Source: Gymnothorax reevesii
Taxonomy: Eukaryota > Chordata > Actinopteri > Anguilliformes > Muraenidae
Assembly: GCA_029721435.1 (NCBI GenBank)
Contig: CM056577.1
Coordinates: 116,868,219-116,932,218, forward strand
DNA length: 64,000 bases
Direction: 5' to 3'
In this document: positions 55,021 through 64,000 of the stretch, piece after piece
Layout of the letters: each line of letters starts with the position of its first letter
How positions within the stretch are numbered: position 1 is the first letter of the stretch
The notes under the pieces: generated by a model
The model's database searches: none
The model's input: the letters and a program-made list of their open reading frames with translations, nothing else
What the model was told of the DNA's origin: nothing
Translations under genes and position numbers: made by a program

Positions 55021-55560
55021 CTCTTTTTCCTAAAGAGTGGGGACATTTTTGCATTTCCTCACAGCTACAAAGGCAAATTGTGACTCATTAGTTAAGGTAA
55101 GGGGTAAGATTAGAATTAGGGATAGGTTAAGGTTAGGGTTAAGGTTAGGGTTATTGTTAAGAATATGGAAAGGCTGTAGAGACACACGAAGAATGAATGG
55201 AAGTCAAAGTAATGTCCTGACAAGTATAACAGTGAAAGTGTGTTTGTGTGTGTGTGTGTGTATTTGCTACAGCTATAATTGTAAGAACCAACTATGAGAA
55301 ACTGTAAATGTTGTGAGGACATTTTGGGAGGTGAGGACATTCTGGGTGGTCATCACAGATGATTTTAGCAAATCAGCTAAATTTAGGGTTATGACTACAG
55401 CTGGGGTTACGTTGGGGTTACGGTTAAGGTTAGGGTCAGGGCTTGGCATTATTTGACTTTGCTTAGGGTTCAGAAAGGCTGTAGAGAATGAACGACAGTC
55501 AATTCAAGGTCATCACGAGTATGGCGTACAAACAAGTGTATGTGTAAGTGTGTGTGTGCG
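55019..55560. repeat. Two diverged monomers of a TG/TTAGGG fish minisatellite
   Basis: Monomer 1 (about 55040-55262) and monomer 2 (about 55308-55560) share GGGGACATTTT/GAGGACATTCT, CTCACAGC/ATCACAG, a GGTTAAGGTTAGGGT core, the phrase GAAAGGCTGTAGAGA, GAATGAATGGAAGTCAA/GAATGAACGACAGTCAA, and a terminal TG run. This arrangement is a known fish repeat rather than a telomere. Confidence 0.75.
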
Positions 55561-56680
55561 TGAGCCGTCATGTATGCGTGCGTGTGGAATGTTTGTGCAG
55601 GGGTGGATGGGTGTGTGCATGTTGCGTTGCCCTAAAACTGAGAGCCCTTCACACTTGAGCAAGTGCGCAGACCTGATAAAGAGTGGGTGGGGGAGGGGCA
55701 GGGCTCACTGCAGACCACACCAAAAAGAGCGGCTTGATGAGCCAGGAGGCCACATTTACCTGATCCTCCGTCTTAGCGGCTAATCGCTCTAAAGATGGTA
55801 CACCCTGCTATCTACAGCATGTTCTCCTGGGAAAGCTTTGGCCAATCTATGACCTGCTTTTGCAACAATCCCCCCTCCCTCCACCCTGCTTCTCAGCAAT
55901 AAAATCAGGAGACTATGACTGGGCAAATAATTCACCCGTGAAATGAGGAAGTGTTCCCACTGGCTATCATAATGGCGTGATGGTGTGGTGCTACACCCGT
56001 GCTACGTTCCACTGCTGTAGATCATGCTGCCTATGGAAAATTTTCTCCTAGGGCATGGCAATTCATTTCTGTCCCCAGCAGGGGACATGCATTTCTGGTC
56101 TTAAATCTTAATGGGTCTCACGACTGACCGTGAAAATGTATTTGATTAACCACTGAAACGAAAGCACAATGTAAAAATGTCTTTACACTTCACGAGACTG
56201 TATCCGTTTCCCATTCCGTGCATACTCATTTCTCATGGGAGCCTTTGCCCTGGAATATATAGACAAATGATTGAATGTAAAGAATGTAGTTCAGTAAGCT
56301 TAATGTTCTCCAACATCAGGCAGGTATGCTGCAAGGACATATTCATTTTGGCTGCCAGCATACAGTATTATGCTCACCGTGAGAGAATTCGCACATAAGC
56401 TTTTGTAAACATGTCCAAGGCCACTGCACCCTACACGCTCTCAAGTACAGTGGCTCTCAGAACAGCAAAGGCTGAAAGTGTTCTGGCTTTTCTCAGCGTG
56501 TGAAGTGACGCATCTCAGGTCAGTCAGATCTCATCTTGGCATGATTTAATGTCCTCTGCGTGTTTATTCATCACAGTTTCGCTTTGTATCCAAGAAGCCA
56601 ACTGTATATATCAGCACCCTTCAGCAGAGAGAAAGTCACGCAAGTGACACATCCAACAACCACAAACCAGATAAGGTTGA
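55561..56680. other. No recognisable gene or repeat
   Basis: No motif or repeat recognised. Confidence 0.5.
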
Positions 56681-58232
56681 GACTGTATGTTACAACTCCA
56701 AATCAGAAAAAAGTTGGGACTGTATGTTACAACTCCAAATAAGAAAATGTTTGGACTGTATGTTACAACTCCAAATCAGAAAAAGTTGGGACATTATGTT
56801 GAATTAAAACAAGCAATAATTTGTGAATTTGACCTGAGTAGCGCTGAAAATACAGCAATGCATTATTTGATGTCACTACATGCATTTTATTGATTTTTCA
56901 AAATACACACAGATTTTTACTTTGAATCTTGCAACATATTTAAAAAAATTGCCAAGGCTATAAAGTATTTACCACTTTGTAATGCTGCCATTTATGACAC
57001 CAAGTAAACATTCACGAACTGTGGATATCAAGTGATTAAGGAGTAATTTTGTACCATTCCCCTAGCAAACAGGTCTTGGTGTATAAAACAGTACAGAATC
57101 TTTGTTGTTGCATTTTGCGTTTGAAAATGCACCACAAATTCTTTACTGGGGACAAGTCGATATTGCAGGCAGATCAGGGCCTCACCCACACCTGTACGCT
57201 CTTCTTATGCAGCAAAATGCAGTTTTGCATTGTCTTGCTTAAATATGCATGGGTGTCTCTGGAAAAGATGTCTTGAAGCAGCGTATTTCCTCGAAAATCT
57301 CAGAGTCCTTTTCAGCATTAATGGTGTCTTTGCAGAAGCGCAAGTTACCCTCGCCAAAGGCACAGACACAACACCATACCATAACAGAACATGACTTTTT
57401 GACTTTTTTTTACTTTTTTTACTTTGATGTTCCTTTTCTTCTTTGGTCTAAAGCACACAGCGTCCATTTCTTCCACCTAAGACCTTATATATTGATTCGT
57501 CTGGTCACAAAGCACATTTTCACTGTGTGATAGTGCATCACAGATGCCCCCGTGCCCTGAGAAGTCAACAGCACTTGTGGAAAATGTTGTTACAAGGCTT
57601 TCTGTTTGCACAGTTTCAACTGGCATTTATAGATGTAGCCATGAATTGTAGTGCTTGACGAAGTCTTGCTGAAGAAATTTGGCGCCCAGGTGATGGATGG
57701 TTCTTGCAAAGAAATTCTTGGTGCATTGCCATCCCTGTGATCATGAAAACACAAGTATTCAGCTTTGGCTCACATGCCCTCTATAGACAAAATTTCTTTT
57801 TGTTTGCTTGAATCATTTTATTATGTAATGCACCAGAATGGGTAAAATATCAAAATAAAATAATATCAAATTGGCAATTTTCAGCCCATCTTAGCTCCTT
57901 TCCTTGATATCACTTTTTCACCAAATCATGAATACAATCACCTGACATCAGTTGTATCAAACTACATTATTATTCAATTTTTTTCCTTCATCACTTGACC
58001 TAAATTACCCCCTTCAAACCCTCTTTTTTCTTCTGGAATGTGTTTTGTTCAATAGCAGGAAAGGATGTATACTATCGACAAATAAAATGAAATTGACCTG
58101 GAAAAAAAAAGAACTTAAATATCTTTTCTCGATACTGTCTGCAATGAAATACAAGTGAAAGTAAAATAGAAATCACTTTCTGTTTTCATTTGCATTGTCC
58201 ACACCATTCCAAATTTTTCTGAGTTGGGGTTG
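56681..58232 (-). mobile_element. Tc1 element with triplicated left terminus
   Basis: The left edge has three tandem units of 36-37 bp, each GACTGTATGTTACAACTCCA plus AATCAGAAAAAGTTGG or similar, starting at 56681, 56718 and 56754; the last leads into the element. The right end TTTCTGAGTTGGGGTTG at about 58216-58232 is the inverted partner. The minus strand carries a badly decayed transposase, with a QxDNAKLHFAA-type second catalytic block near 57210. About 1.47 kb without the extra units. Confidence 0.85.
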
Positions 58233-58678
58233 CACTGTCCTGTCCTGTCTCTTCTGCTCTCAGAGACGACCCGGGCGATTGATGTGTGGATCAGCACTTC
58301 GGAGGACCACAGCTGATCTCATGCCTGATCCTTCTTCAGCAGCTTCTTTAAGTGTGGGTGTCCTGGTTTATCCATGACAGACTATATAACAGATTCTGTT
58401 CAAGGCGTGACTTTCGAGGGACGCGGCCTCTTTATCTCGTGCTGCTCTGAGAATTAGCCCAAGGTCTTCTGAGGATTAACCAAGGCCCTCCATTCATGCC
58501 CCATTGCAAATCAGGTCCATATTACACGCCGTAATCCAGGCTGAACGCTCCTGTCCCAACACCCTGGAGTCCTGTATTACAGAGCTTCATGAGCTTTTTG
58601 TACATTACCATTATATGTTTAATCGCTTAAATGATTTATTTTTATTTATTTTCAGGTATGTGCTTGATTTTTGACAGC
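58233..58678. other. Unrecognised spacer
   Basis: No gene or repeat identified; includes a TTTATTTTTATTTATTTTCAG run at 58637-58655. Confidence 0.5.
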
Positions 58679-58679
58679 A

Positions 58680-58995
58680 ATTACAATTTTTACCTCCGCT
58701 CAATGAAGTTGGAGGAGGTTATGTGATCATGACCGTTTGTCAATTGGTTGGTCTGTTGGTTTGTTTGAAACCAGGATTACGCAAAAAGTTATGGATAGAT
58801 TTTCCTCAAATTTGGTGGAATGATTAAGTATTGTTCAAGGAAGAGGTGATTCGAATTTTGGAGGTCAAAGTCAAAGGTCAAGGGGCATGCAAAAGGTCAA
58901 AAAACACATTAAAACACATTTGTGCGAAGACTACAGGACTGCATAAACACTGGGGTTACTGGCTAATACTGGCAAAAATAACACTGAGTACAATG
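58680..58995. repeat. Interspersed repeat with GGAGGTTATG start
   Basis: ACCTCCGCTCAATGAAGTTG is followed by GGAGGAGGTTATGTGATCAT, TTGGTTGGTCTGTTGGTTTG, ACCAGGATTACGCAAAAAGT, CAAATTTGGTGGAATGATTA and AGGTCAAAGTCAAAGGTCAA, a recurrent sequence of metazoan genomes. It closes at GCGGTGAGCGCAGC near 59010. Its class is not clear. Confidence 0.55.
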
Positions 58996-59520
58996 GCGGT
59001 GAGCGCAGCTTTAGTTTTTTATGTTATGATTATGTAACCAGGATCAGGCCTAATAAGAGACTTGCAATTCAAAAGCAGCTTGTTGTTTAAGTATAATTTC
59101 ACTTGGATATTGCTTACAAATTGAAAAGGTACACCTCTGGGACACAAGATGTTGCTTCGTTGCAGATTTTCTGCTAATTGCTTCCATTTCTCTTAAAACT
59201 GTAGAGGGCAGGGACGACAAAATCGAAGTGAACATGAAATAGCCATACGAGAGAATCAATTTTAATTAAGATGAACGGGAAAGTAGCATACTCCATAAAT
59301 GTGTCTTTCAGTGGGGACCGGGAGTGATGAATGGCAGTATAATGGCCAGCTGATCCCCAAAGTGGCACTCTTTGTCCCCAGTAAGTCACTTCGACTTTAA
59401 CAGCGAACATAGTTTCAGCCTGCATCATGAGTGCTGATTCATGCAGTTGCATAAATTGTGAAAACTATCCTCGCAGTCAGGCTGGCAAATGGAACCCACC
59501 CACTCTGATCCCAGATTCAA
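58996..59520. other. Unrecognised spacer
   Basis: No gene or repeat recognised. Confidence 0.45.
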
Positions 59521-59529
59521 AGTGGCTAA

Positions 59530-59721
59530 ACCAGAGGTCACCAAACCTGCTCCTGGAGATCTAAAGTCCTGTGGGTTTTCGCTCCAACCGTTGCAAAGCA
59601 CACTACAGAAAAAAGTTAGAGATCCTGTTTAGCTGCTAATTAGTACAGTCAGGTGTGGCAAATTTTGGTTCCAATGAAAACCCAATGGATGTTAAATCTC
59701 CCTGACCAGGGTTGGTTCCCA
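59530..59721. mobile_element. hAT-type fish MITE
   Basis: The body reads AGGTCACCAAACCTGCTCCT, TGTGGGTTTTCGCTCCAACC and GCTGCTAATTAGTACAGTCA, and the end GACCAGGGTTGGTTCCCA. GTGGCTAA (59522-59529) and GTGGCCAA (59722-59729) form a probable 8 bp target duplication with one change, as for hAT elements. It is non-coding. Confidence 0.7.
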
Positions 59722-59729
59722 GTGGCCAA

Positions 59730-60342
59730 GGCATTATGCACACAGTATTGCATTAACTGGGTGGCTTTGCATGGGAGGTGTGCCATTTTTCAAACTAGAA
59801 CATAAGGTCTGAAGGTGACCTCTCTACCAGACGCCGGAAGAACACAGAGCAGACAACATACAGGAAGAGATGGGATTAGGTCCTTAGAAGCTAACTGACC
59901 CCAGCTCCTGTGAACTTTGAGTCTCCATGCTGATACAGCCACGGATTGACTTCAGGCACAGAGCTATTCAAATGGCCTCATTCCAATAAACATGCACAGA
60001 CTTATGCAACAAGGGTGTTCTCTGTTCTTGACGTCATTTTTAAAAAAACCATTATTAACCATTTGTTCTTTCACTAGCTTTTTGTTAGTTCAAAGGTCAC
60101 ATCACAAATGGAAAAAGTCAGGCATTTATCATGATGCTATTTCTGGTTCTGAATTTAGAAAATGTGAAATAGAATTTAAAAACCTGATAGGTGAGTAGAC
60201 TTACTATATTCACTGCACCCAGCAAAAATATAGGTACAGTGGAGGAATGTTTTCAATATGTAAGGAATTCCCAAAATGTACCCCCCAAAAAAATAGTTCT
60301 TTGTGAACTAATTAGTGCCTTCTCTAGCAAGAAGGGGCAAAT
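59730..60342. other. Unrecognised spacer
   Basis: No motif-bearing frame or repeat recognised. Confidence 0.45.
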
Positions 60343-60651
60343 TACGAACCCCAATGCCAATGATGTTGGGACGTTGCATAAAACCTGAATAAAAGCAGAA
60401 TACAAGAATTTGCTAATCCTTTTTGACCTATATTCAACTGTGTACACAATAAAGACAAAGATATTTAATATTCAAACTGATAAACTTTATTGTTTTTTGT
60501 AAGTATACACTCATTTTGAATTGTTGTAGAATGCTCAAAAAACACCTCTTTGGGACATTCTACAGGTGAACAGGTTAATTGGAAACAGGTGAGTGTCATG
60601 ATTAGGTATGAAAGGAGCATCCCCGAAAGCCTCAGTCTTTCACAAGCAAGG

Positions 60652-61083
60652 ATGGGGCGGGGTTCAGCACTATGTGAAGGTCTGCGTGAGCAAATAGTCC
60701 AACAGTTTAAGAACAACATTTCTCAACATGCAATTGCAAGGAATTTAGGCATTTCATCATCTACAGTCTATAATATCATCCTAAGATTCAAAGAATCTGG
60801 AAAAATCTCTACACGTAAGCAGCGAGGCCGAAAACCAACAGTGAATGCTCGTAACTGTCGGTCCCTCAGGCAGCATTGCATTAAAAATCAACATCATTCT
60901 GTAAAGGATATTATCATGTGGGCTCAGGAACAGTTCAGAAAACCATTGTCTGTTAATACAGTTTGTTGCTACATCTACAAGTGCAAGTTAAAACACTACT
61001 ATGCAAAGCGAAAGCCTTATATCAAACAACACCCAGAAACACTGGCGGCTTCTCTGGGCCCAAGTTCATCTGAGATGGACTGA
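60652..61083 (+). pseudogene. Tc1 transposase N-terminal half, open frame
   Basis: I place the start at 60652 (MGRGSALCEGLREQIVQQFK), where homology begins, although an upstream ATG at 60550 extends the frame. The paired helix-turn-helix domains are intact (HAIARNLGISSSTVYNIIL, then the GRKP linker and the HSVKDIIMWAQEQF region), and the frame runs 143 codons into the start of the catalytic domain before a stop at 61081. This domain binds the terminal inverted repeats. It is the best preserved transposase segment in the window. Confidence 0.9.
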
Positions 61084-61640
61084 AGCAAAGTTAAAAAGTG
61101 CGTTGTGATCTGACGTGTCCACGTTTCAAGTTGTTTTTTGAAATCATGGATGTCCTGTTCTCCGGGCTAAAGAGGAAAAAGGACCATCCAGATTGTTATC
61201 AGCGCAAAGTTCAAAAGCCAGCATCTGTGATGGTATGGGGATGTGTTAGGATCTGTGATGGCACCATTAGTGCTAAAAGATACATACAGTGTATGTGCTG
61301 CCATCCAAGCTACATATTTTTTAGGGACGTCCCTGCTTATTTTGGCAAGACAATGCCAACCCACTTTCTGCACGTGTTACAACAGCGTGGCTTCGTAGTA
61401 AAAGAGTGCGGGTACTAGACTGGCCTGCCTGCAGACCAGACCTGTCTCCCATTTAAAATGTAGTGCGTTATGAAGCGCGAAATACGACATCAGAGACCTG
61501 GACTGCTGAGTAACTGAAGTCGTACATCAAGCAAGAATGGGAAATAATTCCACCAACAAAGCTTCTACAATTAGTGTCCTCAGTTCCCAAACGCTTATTG
61601 AGTGTTGGTAAGAGGAGAAGTGATGTAACACAGTGATAAA
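61084..61640 (+). pseudogene. Tc1 transposase catalytic half, decayed
   Basis: Downstream of the stop the catalytic domain continues in broken frames. SDVSTF near 61112 carries the first D, QDNANPLSARVTTAWL near 61350 the second, and ACRPDLSPI near 61430 precedes the third acid, whose codon is now a stop. The end near 61620 reads SVGKRRSDVTQ. The break after 61081 and the lost E make the enzyme inactive. Confidence 0.85.
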
Positions 61641-61869
61641 CATGGCTCTGTCTCAGCTTTTTTGGGACGTGTTGCAGGCATCAAATTCAAAATGAGTGTT
61701 TCCAAAAAAAAAAAAAAAGATAATAAAGGTTATCAGTTTGAACATTAAATATCCTGTCTTTGCAGTGTACTTAATTGAATATAGGTTGAAAAGGATTTTC
61801 AAATCATTGTACTCTATTTTTATTCAATTTTTACTCAACCTCCAAACTTTGTCAGAATTGGGGTTTGTA

Positions 61870-62875
61870 TTATTATGAATTGATGGGATGGAATATACTT
61901 TAATTTTTTTTTTTTTTTAATTGCAAATGATACTAAGGATGTAAGGGGGAAATGGCACCATACCAGTCTTACTGGAAAAATTATGTTAATTTCTGCTAAC
62001 AGCTGCTGTAAGAAATATGTGGTATGTGCCCTGGGTTCAGCAGAATAAATTTGAACTCTGAACCTCCCAAAAAGGGGGACTTTTATTCTTCATAGGTGGT
62101 CCGCCGGCCCACATCCATAAAAAATGATTGAATCCATCACATGATTGAATCTGAATCACCTCTTTCAATGAAACCCTTTTCTGATCACTAACTTGATCAC
62201 TATTCGGTAATTAATGACAACACCCAATAGTTGAGATAAGTCATAACAAATTACCAACCACCCCTATTGTACTGATAAGTGGATCCAAACTGCCTAGATG
62301 ACAGGCCTGATTAATTTATCACAGATTAAAATTTTATTGGGATGCAAACAAAAATCTGGGGTGCAAACTAAACACAGGTTGTTTACTGTAATGTTTTTAA
62401 AGTAAGATTCCGAATAAAATGAGAAATACTTTAAACCTCTCTTTGAATAATTTTCTTCTTTTGATCCTAATATCCTCATGCGGATTAAATAACTATTTCA
62501 TTTCTTTGAGAGTATGGTAAACTTTCATTTCTATTTTTAGTTTTCTGTACCATTTCAATAAACAATATTACAGCAGTTACTCAATTTTAAGACAGAACTG
62601 TTCTCTGATACTTGACTGCTATGATAATTAAAAAAGGGAGAGCTGGTTTGAGTGCGCCAATATTTTTCAATACTCTACCCATCAAGGTCTGAGGACATGG
62701 TTCAGTCCCACACAGAATACTGCGGTAATTTCTGCAGACTCTCTGCTGCCAGCTAAGATCAGTGAAGGTGGAAGCAGAGGGGTCATTGCGGCCACATCGA
62801 GGACCGTGGCAAAAGAAAGAGAAAATGGAAGGGTGAAAGTATGACTGAGGAGGTTTAATCATCCTGCTTTTATCT
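61870..62875. other. No recognisable gene or repeat
   Basis: T run at 61901-61919. A 91-codon minus-strand frame (62587-62862) has no motif. Confidence 0.5.
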
Positions 62876-63104
62876 CCATTTTTATTTTCCCTTCATCAAA
62901 ATTATTCATTATTAGCGTAAAATTCTAGCAGGCCTCATTGCGTGCGTCATAATTCACTGCTAATGTTTGCATCTCTCGCTTGGGTAAACAAGCTTTGGCT
63001 ACAAATTTGTCAAACCAAAAATGCGCATTGATTGAAGTATAACTGAATTCTATAGCACTTCCTTTCTTGATAGCATTGATCACTGAAGTCCCAGCATTCC
63101 ATCT

Positions 63105-63430
63105 TTAACCTAATCCATATGTTCCTGATCAGGGTCAAAAGGATACTGGTGCCTATCCCACCATCAAATGGAGAAGAAGTTGGAATGCGCCATTGAAAAT
63201 TTGCCAGTCCATCATGAGCATAGACATTCAAACACCATTCACTCTACAGTCAGCAATTAGCCTATTACAGTATTGTGCCTTATGAGAGGAAACTGAAGAG
63301 CCTGAAGGAATTATATGTGGAGAGAACACGGGGAGAACATGCAGACACCATACTGAAAGGTACTGACCATGTCTGAACCCATAACCTAGTCGCGCTGAGG
63401 CAACTGTGCTTCTCACTGCACCACCATGCC
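63105..63430. repeat. Common fish repeat, GGGGAGAACATGCAGACACC type
   Basis: The segments GGTGCCTATCCCACCATCAA, TTTGCCAGTCCATCATGAGC, ACATTCAAACACCATTCACT, GAGAACACGGGGAGAACATG, GAACCCATAACCTAGTC and TGCACCACCATGCC match, in order, a ubiquitous teleost interspersed repeat. The GAACCCATAACC and CACTGCACCACC parts resemble tRNA-like or SINE-type sequence. It is diverged and non-coding. Confidence 0.85.
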
Positions 63431-63695
63431 ATCTTTTTCATTGTACTTGTTATGATTTGGACCAGGAATCAAGTGCGGAAGCAAAGAACAATCGATTATT
63501 AGGGTTTATCGATAGTAATTAGGTAGACAGTGGGTCAGACCTCAATAGAGAGCATCACAGTTCAGTTCAGATGTTATGGGCGAAGCAGTGTAGGCTTTGT
63601 CAATCTCCAGCCAGTGGCTTTCCAGAATGACTGCCAGATGGAGTGAACACTTCACCAGAGCTGAACTGTCCGAAGGCAGGACGGCATATCTCAGG
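63431..63695. other. Unrecognised spacer
   Basis: No gene or repeat recognised. Confidence 0.4.
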
Positions 63696-63875
63696 AGGAA
63701 CACGGTTCCAATCTTGATGCCATAAAAGGATTCGGAGCTTGTTCCTAATAAAGTGGACAGGGAACAGACTGGGGAGAGATTAACAGGAATGCGGTCCCAA
63801 TTCTGGGTACCATGAAGGTTTGGGAGCTTGTTCCTATTAACCAGACAAGGAGAGAGACTGCTGTAAATTACTGTC
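63696..63875. repeat. Two tandem units of about 89 bp
   Basis: Unit 1 begins AGGAACACGGTTCCAATCTT and unit 2, 89 bp later, AGGAATGCGGTCCCAATTCT. Both contain GGAGCTTGTTCCTA and end GAGACTG/CAGACTG-like. They are a tandem duplication, diverged, of unknown type. The minus-strand frame 63542-63877 merely spans both. Confidence 0.75.
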
Positions 63876-64000
63876 ATTTAAGATTACTTTTTACTTTCAA
63901 ATGGCAAAGATTTTTACTAGTGAAGGGTGACTGGTTCTGAGCGCTTGTGGCAAATCAAAGTCCAGCAACTTGTAACTCAAAAGAGGGGATAATATGTCAA

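Larger units (their letters stand above)
60345..61867 (+). mobile_element. Near-complete Tc1 element
   Basis: About 1.52 kb with TA on both sides. The ends CGAACCCCAATGCCAATGAT and (other strand) CAAACCCCAATTCTGACAAA pair, and the long terminal repeats include GAATACAAGAATTTGCTAAT at the left and its complement at the right. The transposase reads on the plus strand. The same family's terminal fragment is at 17015. Confidence 0.92.

Noticed and set aside
63380..63430. tRNA gene in the common fish repeat
   Set aside because: tRNA-like strings are part of a diverged repeat, and no intact cloverleaf is present.

Overview
The window looks like teleost fish genomic DNA: AT-rich, non-coding, and packed with decayed transposable elements. 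I find no convincing host protein-coding gene, rRNA or tRNA. The fish assignment rests on recognisable repeat families: Tc1/mariner elements with long IR/DR-type inverted repeats, an L2-like LINE whose 3' end carries the common fish 'TTTGTATAGCGC' segment, CR1/Rex-like LINEs, TTAA-flanked piggyBac-like elements with the GGGGTCAATTTGACCCC palindrome, a TTAA MITE starting AGGATCAGTGTGT, hAT MITEs, and (TG)n tracts followed by TTAGGG-like runs. Which fish cannot be told from the sequence alone.

Layout. 1-9 kb: mostly unrecognised DNA with Tc1 fragments (2.2, 3.7 kb), a 629 bp TTAA element (3.0 kb), a 131 bp direct duplication (5.0/5.5 kb), a possible CpG-containing promoter (5.8-6.4 kb) and a hAT N-terminal relic (7.0 kb). 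9-16 kb: Tc1 remnants, one split by a 1.66 kb piggyBac derivative; a 299 bp TTAA MITE; then a hAT element, a mariner and a TTAA MITE side by side. 16-21 kb: LINE 3' ends and hAT pieces, and a CR1/Rex-like LINE cut by a solo-LTR-like insert and a 123 bp TTAA MITE. 21-35 kb: sparse remnants, microsatellites, a Tc1 fused to a LINE at 28.19 kb, and an LTR-like tract near 35 kb. 35-42 kb: a TTAA element with ~170 bp inverted repeats and a 2.8 kb L2-like LINE containing a 279 bp MITE. 43-50 kb: a near-perfect palindrome, a near-complete Tc1 and a 1.96 kb TTAA element of unknown content. 51-64 kb: a Tc1 carrying two nested MITEs, TG/TTAGGG-like duplications, two more near-complete Tc1 copies and two common fish repeats.

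How it fits together. No operon or pathway is present. The logic is insertion history: several older elements were interrupted by younger ones, and removing the inserts restores the expected length and continuity of the host element (best at 51258-53969 and 9975-12201). All transposase and reverse-transcriptase reading frames seen carry stops, frameshifts or lost catalytic residues, so nothing here looks autonomously active. The most notable theme is eight TTAA-flanked elements with several unrelated terminal sequences in 64 kb. No new biological system is demonstrated; the best leads are the 47.5-49.5 kb element, the 43.6 kb palindrome, the 35.8 kb long-inverted-repeat element and the 5.8-6.4 kb promoter-like block.
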